Source of the DNA: Galbula dea
Taxonomy: Eukaryota > Chordata > Aves > Piciformes > Galbulidae
Assembly (NCBI GenBank): GCA_013399015.1
Contig: VWZX01007386.1
Location: forward strand, 124,001 to 188,000
Length of the DNA stretch: 64,000 bases
Direction: 5' to 3'
Under the pieces are notes generated by a model. That model worked only from the letters and a program-made list of their open reading frames with translations. It was not told where the DNA came from and ran no database searches. Position numbers and translations under genes: made by a program. This document shows, piece after piece, positions 34,731 through 48,700 of the stretch. The number at the start of each line of letters is the position of its first letter. The stretch's first letter is position 1.

Positions 34731-37103
34731 CTTTATTTTAAAGCTTAAAGTGTGAATTTAAAGCAAGCCATGAATTTACCAGCATGTCCATGTGCACAAA
34801 ATCTGATTCTGCTAGAATAGTGTCTGGTTTTGTGTTTAAGATAAACTATTTTCCAAGTAATGACTAAACCAAAACAAGTTGTTGGTTGGCTGTTATATGA
34901 ATGAAGCCTGCTTTTTATGAGCTTGAGTCCTGTGCCTGTGCTCCTTCCCTGAGCTTCACTGCCTTTCATTCTGCAATACCTTAGCTTCCTCCTACTCTCC
35001 TGCTTTCACTTCCCTGTCCTTTAAGCACCTACACAGTGTTTTATCTCTTTTCCATTTTCTCTGACCCTAGCTTGGCAGGAGTCAGTGTGTGCTTTAGCAA
35101 TTTTTTAGTGCTGCTTGTGTTAACACAGAGCCTAAAAGCTGCTGAGCTTGCAGCACTTAGGTCTCAGAGTGAGACAGTCATTAGTCTGAGTGTCCTCTTC
35201 TCCCAACTGTTATGAAACCTGTAGGAACTTAGTACTTTTGATAATTTTGCACCTCTATTAGATTTGGCTAAACAACTTGCAAATGAGAGATTATTGGGAG
35301 GGACTAACAAGCAACATGATAGTGCAAAGTTTTTTTCTTAATTAAACAGGCTTAAAAGGCAGAGTGGGAGTGCATGGGGGGAGTTGCAGGTAAAGCAATA
35401 CTTATATTGCTAGAGAATATTTCTGCCCCAATAAATATTTTCATGTTTGTAATTCAAACATAATATTTAATAATTATTTGGGAACTACTGGGGGTCAGTC
35501 TAGACTGTCTCTGTAATTCTGGAAAAGAAGCCACCTCTTCTTTTTTGTTTTCTGATGGTTACTTGCCTCAAAATAATTCAAAGATGGCTTTTCCTTCTAG
35601 TTCACAGACAAGGTCAATCTGTTCTCCTGTTTCATTTTATTTCTTCTACTTCACAGTACTAGAAGCACTCATTCACAACTTAAACCAGGACCTTCAGAGC
35701 TGACAGCTCAGTTCACAGAGATGACTTATTTATAGTGCCTTTGGAAGCTCAGGGAATTGGAAGTTTTATAGTGGTACTGGATATTGCTCTGTATCCTGGT
35801 GCTGGAAAAGCAATGTATCTCTGAGAGTTCATAATCATGCTGTTGGAGAAAGCTGGGACCAAAGCTTTCAGGCATTTTTGCCCACAGCAAGTAGGAGCTT
35901 GCACTAGCATACAGCTTTAGGTTGGGAAATTCCTTTTGTCATGTGATGGTAGAAAGGTGTGCATCTGAAAAATGCAACCTTTCTCTAAGGGCATGGGTAT
36001 ACATTTTTTCTCAATGGAATGAATCCCAAAGAAAAAGATACTACCTGAGAGGCAGCACATTGTATCATATTATAGTGTGAGATCTTGTCATAGGACTTCA
36101 CCTGTCAAACAACTGCCACCCCATGCAACTGGGTGAGTCTTCAAGTCATGGGCTGAACCTGTCAGCTGACAGACAGTTAATGTTCACCACCAAAGCAGTC
36201 CTGGATTCTTTAAAGAGTTATATCAGCTTCTTCATGTATTTAAAAATCCCTAAGTTCTGCTGGTGTCCCTAAATCAGGATTCTTTGCCCACAGAGTGAGA
36301 TGCCAGTCTACACACTGAGTCAAGACATTTATCTTTATTTCAGTTGTGCAGAATTGGGTGCCAGGCATCTCACACAGCCAGGACACCTTTCAGGAAACAT
36401 GTTGAGCTTTTGATACAAAATACTAACAAAGAAAAAGCTGCTCCAAAAGACATGATTAGTTAGGTGTGCTTGCACAACAAAAGTTCATGTTCTGACTCTC
36501 ATCTAACTCATGAGACTATGGTAGTCCTGTATTTCATATAAAATTTCCTCCTAGAGGTGTGGTTTTCAGTAGTATAATTAGCTAAGGTAACTAGAGGTTT
36601 TATCTCTATCCCTTTAGCCACTGCTCAAGCTTGTGGTTGACTTGGTGTCTGATTGCTGTTCCTGTTTGAATCTGTTTCAAACAATAGCTTGGCTACACAA
36701 TGGATCCTACAACATTTTGTTCCTAGGGACTCTCCATTCCTGTTATCATAGTCTCAAAACAGCCCTGCCATGGTTACCTAATTTTTGGTAAATTTGTAAC
36801 TCCCCTTGACCTCACTACTAGTATCCACTCACTGGGATACATGATTTCATGTAAAACCTTTACATTACAAATATTTTGGGGTAGGAATTTGTCAGGCTAG
36901 TGGTCAGCCAATGTCATATCCACACAAAAGTATTCACATCCAAAGTGATTTGAATGAATGCTTTAACGAACATTTCAAGAACTGTAATCAGTAATGCATT
37001 AGTACAACTTAGATCATGCATGTTTTAATACCCTTCCATTGACTTTTAATAGCAACACATTGCTAAAACCTAACACAGCTCTCTGTCATCCAACCATCCA
37101 TCC

Positions 37104-37160
37104 TTTCATTCATTCATTCATGCATTCATTCATTCATTCATATACTCATTCATTCATTCT
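37104..37160 (+). repeat. (ATTC)n tetranucleotide microsatellite
   Basis: ATTC/CATT units repeat over about 57 bp with a few interruptions ('tgcattc', 'tatactc'). The His/Ser/Phe-rich 92-codon frame at 37039-37317 comes from this repeat and is not a gene. Confidence 0.9.
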
Positions 37161-40100
37161 TGTTCCTTTTATCCTGTGTGGCAGGATGGTTTCTTTTCTT
37201 TATACTTTGCCATTCTTTTCCCTTTTTTATTTGCTTTCCATAATCATGCCTTCAAGTTCAGTCACTTGTAAAGGAATTTTGGACTTGGAGCCCAGAGTGT
37301 TTATTACAACTTTGTAAAAATGAGCATCTGCATGGGGACTTCTTGAAAGTGAAGTGTCTGCTGGAGAGGATGGAACAAACCCATTCCATATGTGAGTGAT
37401 GCATCTAGCAGCACAGCCTGATATTTAAGCAGTACACATACAGCCAAAGGGATAGGGGGAGCAGGGTTGTCACTTCAGAGAGGCAACAAAAGGGACACAT
37501 GCTAGAGCTGTCACCCTTCTCCAAAAGGAGGGCCTGCAGTCTTCTGAGGATGCAGGAGTCCTTGCTGGCAGCAGCTGGGAGGAACCCAGAGAAGTGGGAA
37601 GGGAGGTGAAGGATTGTCAAGACAGGCTCCAAAGTGTCTTACTGTGACTCTGACCAAGTGCTTACAACAAACTGTCCAGGAATGAGTTCCAGCTCCAAAA
37701 AAGCAGCCACTTAGTGGAGGTTATTTGGCATGCCTGTCTGAATAACAAATGCAGTGGGGTGGGGGCAGGGATGTTGTACCTCAAACCTGTTCTCCAAAGC
37801 TGAAGCTCACCCCTTACAGAGAGACAGTGATGGACACTCCCGCCACACTGATTCCATTTGTGGTCTATTATTTCAAGAGCTTAGCTGAAGCCCTTCACCC
37901 TTACTAGCCTTATAACTGTGAGTGTCAGACAGAAGGAAGAAGGGGAACTCATTGAATGTATTCCTTTTTTGGACACTTCATTCAGTTCCCCACACCTTAG
38001 TGTTCTATGCTGATCCACCGATGTCTGGGCCATGTGTGGTGGAGCCAACAGTATCCAACTTTGTTCAAATACTCATGAAACATAGTTTCTTATGTTTGGC
38101 AGTTGATGTGGGTAATGTGCCAAAATGAGGCAGGAGCCTTATCAGAAGGAGACAGGAAATTCTCAAGCAAATTTAGGAGTTGACTTCTGAGTTAGGAGTG
38201 TTGACAGGCACAGATACCTCTGTCTGGCAATTATCAGTCCTTCCCCTAATAACTGCAGAGCAAATCCAAATGTCTTCAGATTTTGGCTGGGCAGGAGTTA
38301 TGTTCAGGACTTGGTTCTCCAGAGCCATTCTCCTTCTTCAGTTCTGGTTCTGACTTTGTCCAAAAGTGCAAGGGTCATATTCCCACACTCCAGAACTCTC
38401 AGAGCAGCATCTGTTGCTCATGGAAGATTTTCACCCAGTATGGTAGAAATTTGAAAGCATATCTGACAGGATTGCAACATTGTTAAATAAATTCAACACT
38501 AGACTACATTTAATGCAAAGCCAAAGCACTGCCTAGGAGTTATTAGAGGTGCTGCTGCAAGGCTGTTTTCCCTCTCAGATGTCTGGGGTTGTCTTTTTCT
38601 CATTCTTGCACTACTTAGCTCTGTCAGATAACTAAGTAGCTGTGATGAATTCTTGTTGTGAGGATACTCATGTCTTTATGTTTAGTATCTTGTATGATTG
38701 CTTCAGCATCTAACAGTACATTCAGGTATTGGTAGGAGCATGATTGGACTCAGGGCTAATGGCAGTTTCTCTTGAAGTGGAAAACTTACTCAATTTTCTG
38801 CTAAATTATTCTGTCCCTATTGGCAGTTTGTTATTTTCACAGACTTGGCTCATAAATATTGGATGGCTGCCTAGATGGGAAATTACATTTCCATTTTCAA
38901 CACCTGCTATGTGCTAGACTTCTATGAGAGGGCTAGCTGGTTTTCTGCAAGGATCAGATACTTAGAGTTGGTATTGTTACTGGTGATTATTGTTAAAAAG
39001 AGGTTAATACTCATCCTAGTTTTACCTTTCTTGCAAGATGACTTCAATTTGCTATTAATTTTGAAGTATGTTTGGGATTCTTACTTTTCTTCTTCTTCAG
39101 ATGCAACCACATAGCCATGTATCTCACACAGACATAAACATTTCTATGCTTTTCCTTATAAACCCAGGCTATGGTTTTCTTGACTGATGTCTCCCTCCAC
39201 ATGCAGTCTTTTACAGTGTATTAGTGGCTGGTTAGTGAGACACTAGCATTTACAGTTTGTGATGCTGTATGTACAGATGCTGCAGAGAATTTGGCAGATC
39301 CACTCAGGTGTTGTGTAAAGAGAGGACATTTCTGAGGAGGAGAATTTTGCACAGTTTCACACAATTCTTCATGGAAGCTCTGAAACCATCATTATATGTT
39401 GTGTTTACCAGATCTCAATAACTATTTGAGTAAGAGAGACAGATCAAGGGCTAAATTTATTATCTTTCAGGCTGACAAATCAGGATTTCTGCCCATAATC
39501 AGCATGGGCACAGAATCAATGCAATCTTTTGGGCTTTTCTCATGCAATGATGAATTAATATGTAAATACTGAACTATTTCACCTCAAGCTTGCTGAACAC
39601 ACTGAAGTACAGTATCCTCTTAGTGTTATACACCATGCATATATCCTTCCCTGCCTCCCACTTACCTTTACCCTAAGGCTGAGAGCTGCAAGGGCAACAT
39701 AGAGACTTCACAGTCTCAGAAGCCTCATCTCAATAAACAGATGCACACAGGCATGTTTTATGTCATTAACATGGCAGATCAGTGCACATCTTGTAGCCTG
39801 TTGCAGCCACTGTTATATAAGAGGGTCAGAAAGCTGTTCTAGCAATTTGAACTCATCATCAGTGTGGGAAATCTACATGGCACCATTTGGAAAACATGAA
39901 CCATGAATTCTGTCATGTAAAATACCTTGTCAATGCCATATTAGTATGCTATCAAACCACAGAGCAAGAAGATTAGATACAGGCTTCTCATTGCAGTTTC
40001 ACTGAGATTCCTCCAGAGTCAGACAGAGAAAAAGTCACTTTTCTGAATGTCTTAAGAGCCATTTGAGATGCCTGAAACATCCATGCAAAGATTGTCCTAG

Positions 40101-40575
40101 TTTATCAAAGACCCATGCCCTTCTACAGCAGTGTGCCTTATTGGAGGCTGGTCAGAATTCCTTTGGGCATGTCAGATGGAAATAGACACTGGTGAGTGAG
40201 CACCTGAATAAAAGCCCTGAGCTGCCTATGACAGTTACAAGGTAAATGGTCTTTAGTAAACTGCCTCTGCTGTTGAGAAGTTTCTGGAAATACCTACATA
40301 GATTATCATGTTTTCTTGCCTCACATCTTGTTTCTTTCCTCATGAAATAGTCACTTAGAAACACAGTTATAATTACAGGTCTTGGTCTGCAGCCAGGTTA
40401 TGTTAGTAACAGGATTTGGCTGGAAAGATAACCCAAGTTTGCTGCACAGGTCATTAATAATTTTTCCTGCATCTTATGATCTCTTCTTATCAACTGCAAC
40501 ATTTGGCTTCATCCTCAAGCCCATGTTTCAGGTTCTTTTACATTTCTTAATGCTTTGGTAGTGCTAGCACCAACA

Positions 40576-40681
40576 GCACTGTGCAAAGCCTCACCTGCTA
40601 ATTCTCACAGTTCCATCATGTAGGCAAGGCTCCTCATGGAAAACAGAGGCACAGAATTAAAGTGACAGTGACAGGAGATTC
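40576..40681 (-). mobile_element. MIR-like SINE relic
   Basis: Read on the plus strand, the order 'gcactgtgcaaagcctcac', 'aattctcacagttcc', 'atgtaggcaag', then 'gaaaacagaggcacagaatt' and 'agtgac' follows the reverse complement of the MIR core and 3' half, where the usual text is 'ttttacagatgaggaaactgaggcacag'. The similarity is continuous though strongly diverged, as expected for an element of this age. MIR-type elements occur in birds as old, low-copy relics. Confidence 0.6.
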
Positions 40682-43402
40682 CTGTACTTAATGGATTTGT
40701 TGCTACAGCCTTCAAATATGGGTTTAGCCAACAGCTGGCACTAGAATAGAGATGAAAATGTAATTTCCTGCCTCCAAAACTGAGTGAATTACACCTGGGA
40801 ATGAACAGGACTAGGGAACACAATTGTCTGGAGTCCTTGAAAAGGAAGCTGGGTGGCATATAAGTGTTGCTGTGGCACTTTCCACAGGAGCACATTTGTC
40901 TGCTGTGTTCATTCCTCTGGACTATACTGAAGGTTATCACTGTTCTAGCTTTTAAACTGGTTTCAAACATGTATGCATTAATCAGCAGAGATATGGCACT
41001 AACTTTTCCTTGGAACTTCTGCATATTTACTGTCTTGCATGACATATGTGTCTATTATTACTGGATGTTGATAAGAACAAATGAGAAGGAAATATTTAAC
41101 AGAAGCAAACAAGCACTACACTTAGCATATGATTTATAAGTTTAACATGGAGTCCAAATGTTAGTGGTGGGAGCCTTGTAAACTGCATATGCAGTATTAT
41201 GTTCTGCATCACCACTTAAAAATGGAAAATTAAACATTATTTCCATTTAGGTAGGCTACAAAGAATATCTTCAGTGCTTTGTGAATTACTGAGATGTGCT
41301 TTCATGACAAACTAAAAGCAAAAACACAAACCTCAAACACCTACAGGAAAACTAAGTATCTCCACTTTACAAGGCTTTTTAAGTCAGAGATCAATGTGCT
41401 TATGCCATCATACTGTAGTCTGGCCCAAGATAAGACAAAACAAAACATTGCAGAGTACATGAAAGCAAATTAATTCACGGGGAAATTCACTCATGGAAGG
41501 CAAAGAAAGTGAGCTCCATTTTCAGCCATCTTCAAAATAATCACTTAGCAGCATTTCAGAAGGTCTGGTCAAGTGATTTCAGTAGGAGATGGAAGCAGTG
41601 GAAACATTTTGCAGTGTCAGACTTCCCCCTATGTCAGCTAAAAATGAGCAGTTTCATACAGAATCAGTGAAGGAGAGGAGAGGGAGTTTTCATACAAAAA
41701 GGAAAGCATAAGCAGAGAGAACATTCCTTCAGAGAAAGCAAAGGAAAGCAAAAATAATCATTTGTTTCTGCCCACTCATGAAATGAAAACTTTAGGATCC
41801 CATAGACCAATCCAAACAAAGTTAATGGAAAGATTCCTAATGACTTTGGAGTTACATTGGACTTTTGGAGTTTCTTGGACAGGCTGCTGGCTTGTGGGTA
41901 AGAGGCATCCAGTCCTGTCCACCTGATTCCAGAAATAGCACAAGCAATTGATGATGGATCTAAGGGGTCATACCCTGCTTGTCCCATGTCAAAACTAGGT
42001 AGACTTTTGTGGTCATGACAGTTTTAGTCCTTCCTCCTTCACAATGACTGTGAACTGAAAAGCAGGCATACAAAGCAAGACAACACTCTTGAGGCAGATG
42101 GAAATCAAGACGTAGAACAAGATACACTAGCTGGTGAAGTTATGGTGCTTGGGGAGACATGAAGCATTGCTGAGATGGAGTGTTTACAGAAAAAAATCCC
42201 ACAGCTCATATTTGTATTATGTATTTATAAATTCCTGGAACTCAATTTTATAGGATCTGTGATTAATGGCTGTCCTGCTGTTCAGTTCCAAGTCTATTGA
42301 ACTTACTGTACTGGAACTGAGCAAGGCATACACTGGCCAAATATGAACACTACTACTGGACTGTGTTCATTGCTCAAAGGCATTGCTGTGGAGGCTCTGC
42401 TTATTGTACATGTAGAGATCAAAGTTAAAGGAGGGCTTCTCAGAAGCCTTCTTAAAATCAGAGTCAGATATGTGTTTGTCTTGGATATCTCCATGGCAGA
42501 AGAGGTCAAGAACAATGAATAAATCTGCAATTTCCCAACCACTATTACAATAGAGTAAGTACAGCTTCTGTTGATGCATGGATTCTCCTAATTATGTATT
42601 TGTGTCACTTCAGTCACAGTATCTTCCAGGAGCATGGCCAAATGCTTGAATTTCTTATGCTGACAGTGCATGCTAAGTGTTCCCACACTGTGGTATTTGA
42701 CATTAGTGCTGTTTCTGCCACACTTCAGAGAAGACATCTGTGGTTATGGCTGGCAAATGCCAATTTAATCATCTATTATCATCATAATATAGTAAAAGCA
42801 GTCTCACTCTGCTGAAGTGGGAGTCACTTCATTGAATGCAGTCCTTCTGGCTATTGCCATTTGTGAGGGGAAACTTAATGTCTGTAATCTCCAACTGGAG
42901 ACAAATGAAAGCAATGTAAGAAAAAAGAAACAAAACAAATAAAACCCCCCAAACCAAACATGGATGAGAAATCTGAACATTTGTCAACATTGGGGGAAAC
43001 TTCTACAGCCCCTTGGGTTGTGCTCTTCCTGGACACTGCAGCCTTTAGCTGTAAGATGGAATCACTTTGGAAAGTGCAAACTCTGTTTGATCACAGAGTT
43101 AGCATGAGAGAAAAGGATCACAGGGACATTTCACTTACCCTCTTAAAATGACTTTTCATGCAAAATAAAGCAGAAGATTGATAATCATTGTTGATAATAC
43201 AAATTCTTAGAAAACACAAGGAACATATGTGTTCCCTTTGAAAACATAGGGGTTAAGGAAACTAAATCTGGTTAATCTCACTTCTTTCTGAGTATAACAC
43301 AAAGATGAAGCTCCATGTGAAATTTGGCAGTGCTCAGCCTCTCTCTGTTGAGAGAATAATCTCTTCTTCCATAGACTGTGTAACAACAACAGGAAAAAGC
43401 AG

Positions 43403-43431
43403 CCCAACCCCCTACACCAAACCCCAACCCC
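43403..43431 (-). other. Telomere-like G-quadruplex motif
   Basis: On the minus strand this reads GGGG-TT-GGGG, a 9-base loop, GGGGG-TT-GGG. Four G-runs of at least three bases satisfy the quadruplex pattern, and the GGGGTT units resemble telomere-type sequence. It is too short to be an interstitial telomere array. Confidence 0.6.
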
Positions 43432-44898
43432 TAGTAAATCCTGGAAAACTGAATTAGCAGGTAAAAATTAATACTGGAGAATTGTTTCTAAGAAAGACTT
43501 TCTCCTTTAGTAGTTTAGCTTTGTGTTTTTAAAAACAAACAAAAACCCCCCAATTGCAATGATGCTGGCTTATTAAATAGCCCCAGTCCAAAAAAAATAA
43601 GGGGTATAGAGTTGCTGTAATTCATTTAATTACACTTTTGCAGCATAATGGGCTTGACATGAAGACAAGGCTTAGTCTGTTTTTAATGAAAATGGTACTA
43701 GTTGTTATGACTGCTTGCATTTGGATGAATGTCATTTATTGTTAAGTCTAAAATATTATACATAGGTAATTATCATGATCTATTTATGGCAGAATTGCAT
43801 CGTTTTGTTTGTTTGTTTCTACTGGGTTTCTTCAGTACCTGTTTTTAATGAACTTCCTTTTTACTTAGCTTTTCTTATTTCCTTTGAGCTTTGCAAGGCA
43901 TAGTGTCTGTCTTTTCTTACTCAGGGTGCTATTTGGAAAGATAACTGCCATGATTTGTATGTTTCCCTTTAAAGAAAACTTTCATTTGTGCCTGTTGAAG
44001 TCCTTGGTTTCCAGATGGTTCAAATATAAAGCAGCCTTTTTCTTGCTCTGCCACACTGTTTCTTGTGCTGCTGTGATCCTTTAGTCACAACTAATGGCTG
44101 TCAAGCAAATGAGACTTTGATTTGCTATTTCAGAAGACCCTGCTGTATGATTTAAGGGTGTGAAGTGGGTCAGCCACCAGTCAGATATTGCAGCAGACAT
44201 TCAAGCTCCAATAGGAGTGACAGGCAGTCATAAAGTTGCCATTTTATTAGGAGAATACTGGGGAAAAGAGTACTGTCTGAGTATGCTAACTCTGGAGAAA
44301 AAGAAAGTGATGTTTGAAAGGGAAAGACATCAAGAGTGTGTTCATATATCTATAGACTGTCAAGATTTTAGTTTCAGATAGATTCCTAGGCTTCAAAGAA
44401 AGAATGATGTGAAGTAATGTGAGTGTATTTGAAAGTAACAGGACTTAGAGTTGAGCCTAAGGATCTGGATGAATGTGATGTATAGAAGACCATTCACACT
44501 GAATAGTTAAGTTATTCACAAGCTGGTGATCCATGCCATCTTGGATGTAGTCATGTCAGGGACCAAAAGCATGGAGGAGCCATGAGTGACCTTACTCTTC
44601 AACTCCCACAACTAACATCTCTTCAACATTGTACTGAGATGAATGATGTAAAGAGATGTCAGCCCCCACAGTTGGCTATAGCTGTGAGCATAGTGGCTTT
44701 AGAGGATAAACTCTGGTCTCCAGTCTCTTGACATATTCTATTACTGAAAATAAAAGGGTTAGGGAACACCAGAGGGCCCCTGTGTTTCCATCCTTACTCA
44801 TTAAGTAATTTTGAGTAAGTGTTCCCAAAGGTTTCCCCAGTGTTTCTCACAGCTTTATCAGTTCAATTCCATCTCACCAAAATGAGACAGACAGACTC

Positions 44899-44935
44899 CT
44901 ACTGACTTCTGCTGGAGCTGGATTGATCCTGAAAT
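44899..44935. repeat. Possible ancient amniote repeat phrase
   Basis: The segment 'ctgacttctgctggagctgg' followed by 'attgatcctg' resembles the 'ttgacttcagtgggagctggatcaggcc' block common in old L3/CR1-like repeats of sauropsids. It is short and diverged. Confidence 0.35.
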
Positions 44936-45586
44936 GTTCTGCATAAAGTGTATAGAGATATTTGCTTAGAAGCTCCAAAATAGCTAAAAGAAAATCAACA
45001 AAGTGCATAAATGCTTATTAATTGTAATTCTTTTTCCATAAATTGCAGTCATGGCTCACATTTCTGGCTGTGAGATTATAAAGCAATCTTCAGTACAAAA
45101 GGTGTAATAGGTTAGAAAAAACATAGGATAACAATCTCTGATAATGTCATACAACCTGCATGGAAGGAGAACAAGGACAATCTGCCTTTGGGGCTAGTGA
45201 ACCTATGACCACTTAACACTATTCTTACTTGCAACTCACTTCTGGATTTGTAGGGTGATACCTTCTTTTTTCACTAACATACTTTAACTCTAGGAACTAA
45301 AAGCCACTTTTATGCTTTCTCATGTGAATTTAATGTGAAAATTGGAGGAGAGGGCTTTCTGAAACATATTGCAGTGATTCTACACACTAACCAAGAAACA
45401 GATTTGTTTTTTGCAAAACAAAATCATCAGCAGAAGGTAATACTGCACAAACTTCATGTGCTACATCTCAGAGTGCTATGGTTTATCTGTGTAGGTAATA
45501 TCCTATTGGATTCTAGTTTTTACCATTTCTGTGTTCCAGGAAAGGTGCAACTTTGTCAGACAACACAGTAGCAGGATCTTGGTAAG

Positions 45587-45760
45587 ATGGTAAAGTTAGA
45601 GGATAGAAGCAAAATCAGTATCAGAGTTCACATAAACAAGCCCAAATACATGATCTACCAGGCCATCAAAAAAGCCAATGGTAGTGTCCCTCTGGAGATG
45701 AGGGATGAGTGGGTTTACACCTTTCCCAAGCACTGTCCAGGCTACCCACAGACCACTTGA
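45587..45760 (+). other. 57-codon ORF with coding-like composition
   Basis: A frame from ATG at 45587 to TGA at 45758-45760 encodes 57 residues, mixed in composition and with few low-complexity runs (for example KPKYMIYQAIKKANGS in the middle). A splice-acceptor-like 'ctgtgttccag' and a donor-like 'ttg|gtaaga' lie just upstream, flanking a putative 42-bp mini-exon that would end just before this frame. I recognise no family. Chance is the most likely explanation for a frame of this length. Confidence 0.15.
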
Positions 45761-48700
45761 TCACTGTTTAGAGCAATCATTAACCTACCAAATGAGCATC
45801 TAGCAATAGCATTTCCATCTATATTCATGTAAACCTTTGTTACAGATATTCTGTAGCTAGGAAAATAGTAGCATGCAACAACCTAGCTTTCCTTAGGTTT
45901 TATTTTTAGATTTTGTGACACAGATGAGTGAAATGCACAGTTGAGACAAATAGCTAAATATATTTTTGCCCATACATGAATAAATCCAGGGAGCCTTGCT
46001 TACATCTTCATCTCCCACAGCAGCTCCCACAACAAACACAGTCTGTAGGTTTTTAAAGTGTACTCAACAGTATCATTCAGACAGAGCTAGTTGATATTAT
46101 CTTTCTCATTTCACAGGTAGAAAAATAGCTTTAAAAAGCTACATTCTTCTTTTGCTTTAGAACCTCTAAATGCGCTCTAGCTAGCCAAGAACAAAACTAC
46201 AGTGAAGGTGAAACAAGCAAACAAAAAACTTCAGTCATGCTACCAAGAGTCAGCTTCAGCAAATACATCTCAGACTAAAATGAACATATTTTGTCTTTAC
46301 TGGTGTAACATTGTGGCACCGACATGTTCATCAGTAATGCTACAGTAAATAAAATAAAAGGTAACTTTAGCAGCATAATCAAGTCCTTGATGTTTCTCCC
46401 AAAGTTATAAAGACATCACAGGGGAGTTAGGAACCAAACACAGGTTAGTGACCTTAACCACTGGACACTCTCTCTGACTAGCTGAACACTTAGAAGAACT
46501 CCTGCAGAATTTCTGGGAACTGCCAGCCTTCAGTTGGCTTCAACAGTACTCGAAGTCGTGAACATGTAAAGGCACAAATCTAGTCTGCACAATGCTGAAG
46601 CCTAGCTCTGATAAGACTGTAACATTTTTCTAAGGCTGTATGAAAAGCCAGGTTTTAAATTTATTGTACCTTATTTAGTTAGTTATGGTAGATTTTTAAT
46701 TATTATTGCTATTGCAATAACATCTGGAGGCCTTCATCAGGACCTGGCCTCCCTGCCCCAAGACTGTGTAAGACACAACTTCTCGAATGAGACCCTGCAG
46801 ACTTCATCATGTAAGGAGAGAGGAAGTGGGGACATGCTTCTGGCATCTGGGGCTGGCAGGCAGCCAGGATGCTCTGGGATTGTCCAATGGGCACATGTCC
46901 AGCCAGGAGAAGGGCCACAGAACAAGGTTGCAGCTGAAAAGAAAATCTACTCCTAAGGCTGCTTTCACACACAACCCCACGAGGTGAAAGACTCAGCTGT
47001 AATGCAGGCAGATGACGATTCTCCTGCTCTGTGACCTCAGTTAATCCAGCATGTAAGTTTGCAGAGCAGGAAAGAGGCCACAGCAGTGTTTGATAAAGAC
47101 AGGAGGTTTGGCCTTTCCAGTTCAGGAGTGATAGGAGCCTCATGCTTAGTGCTTAAGATCTGACAGAGCTCATGTACAGGCACGAAGTACGACATCAGTC
47201 TCCAGCTCACAGAGCTCAGAACCCGACAGAAAAGATTTAGCACGTGGCTTAAGAAAACAAGGTAGGAGAGGGGAAAGGCTGGCAAGAGAATGGGGTATAT
47301 TTATGTATCTAGCTGGGTACTCAATTCACAGACATGCCCTCAGGCAGTCTATACCAGCAAAACCAGCAGTAAGCTGTCCTGGTAAATATATATTTTTGCT
47401 TACTCAAACTGAAAGAGTGTTGACAGCTGGGAGAAGAACAAAGATGGGTAGGAAGAAGGAGATTTTTTGTTTTTTTAGTTTCTCATGAAGAAATCAATTT
47501 GTCAGTCTCTTAATTGGTGAAAAAGTTCACTGGCATCAAACCATAAAACAGTTTCTGTGTGACACATGCTGACAATCAAGGTTTGTGGTTTTTTTTTTTA
47601 ACTGAATGATATAATTTTACAGAGCATTGGAACAATTTCAGTTAAGGGTCAGACCCTCACAGTGCTGCAAACCAGAGTAATGACACTAGTCAGCAATGCT
47701 ATACTACAGAAGATCTGGCCATCCAGGTAAAATTCAGGACTTCTGAGACATTTAAATGTTTGTCCCCCACCTCCTTTGGACAATATTGATAGTTACTTTG
47801 ATTGCGCTGCAATAGTATTATCTTTCAGGTCATTGACTTACCAGTATCTAGCAATCTGTGATTCTGTGAATCAGATGAGATTCTCACTTTGTAGCAATCA
47901 CTCCATAGACCCCAATCTTCCCAGATTCCTGAAAATGTTTTGAATCAGTGAAGTCCAATCAATCCAATTCAAACCATGTAGAAGGAAAGCCTGTTCACTT
48001 CAAACAATTAAACAATTTGTGTTCCTAAACATATTTTTTGTTTGTTTATTCCATTCAAAGTTCAAGTCAAGTAAGAAGTTTTGATCTACTGAACCCAAAA
48101 TATTTTCAGATGGTCAACTTGTAAACTTCTTGACATCAGCTGATGGTTTTATTTGCCAAATTCATTACTTTTAACTCTTTGCAACTCCCTCAGCTTTTGA
48201 GATTCCTCTTCTCAATTTTAAATAGTACTTCAAACCCCGTTTCATTTCATCTTTGTAATTGAAACATGCTCCAGTGATTTAAAGCATTTTTGAACTTCTA
48301 TAATCCCAAAATTTAGCTTTCATATGTTACCACTTTCCTTCTTTATTTGTTCTATGTGTTAAATCTTGTTTCCTGCTCCATGTACAAATCTACTCAATAT
48401 AGGTTTCTACACTCTCCTCATCAGCAGAGTATGTGCCTGCACTTTGATTTGGTGTGATTTTTAAAGATTTTCTTGATTTCAAATGCATATTCTATTCTTC
48501 TCTGCTTTAAGGAAGACTGGTTAGTAAAGTGAACTTTTTCTCTGGGCTTAAACAGTCTGACAGGGTCCTGCAGTCTACACAGAAAAGTTAGCATTGCAAT
48601 AGCTGTTTCTATTGGGTGTGAAAATAGGATTTCTCAGCTCTTCATGGAGGGATTTGAACAAATCTCCTACAGAAACAAATCAAGACAATGGTAAAGAACT

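Larger units (their letters stand above)
32371..40575. other. Non-coding stretch with simple repeats, no gene seen
   Basis: No convincing exon was found. The stretch contains a small GC-rich hairpin (33304-33326), a GGTT-type repeat (33683-33724), a purine tract (34674-34730) and an ATTC tetranucleotide repeat (37104-37160). Remaining frames are short. Confidence 0.5.
40682..45586. other. Non-coding stretch, no gene seen
   Basis: The stretch holds a C/A-rich patch near 42.93-42.96 kb, a C-rich quadruplex motif at 43.4 kb and a possible ancient repeat phrase at 44.90-44.94 kb. The 107-codon minus frame at 41664-41987 has no recognisable domain or splice context. Confidence 0.5.

Noticed and set aside
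37039..37317. 92-codon frame rich in HSF repeats
   Set aside because: It is created by the ATTC microsatellite.
41664..41987. 107-codon minus-strand frame with a hydrophobic middle
   Set aside because: No recognised family, no good splice junctions, and it is AT-rich; the length is within chance expectation.
46709..47143. 144-codon minus-strand frame with Ser/Pro/Leu-rich text
   Set aside because: Several overlapping frames are open on both strands here, no domain is visible, and no splice sites in register were found.
47846..47875. CR1-tail-like 'gtgattctgtgaat'
   Set aside because: The sequence upstream does not match a CR1 3' end, so the tail-like octamers are probably chance.
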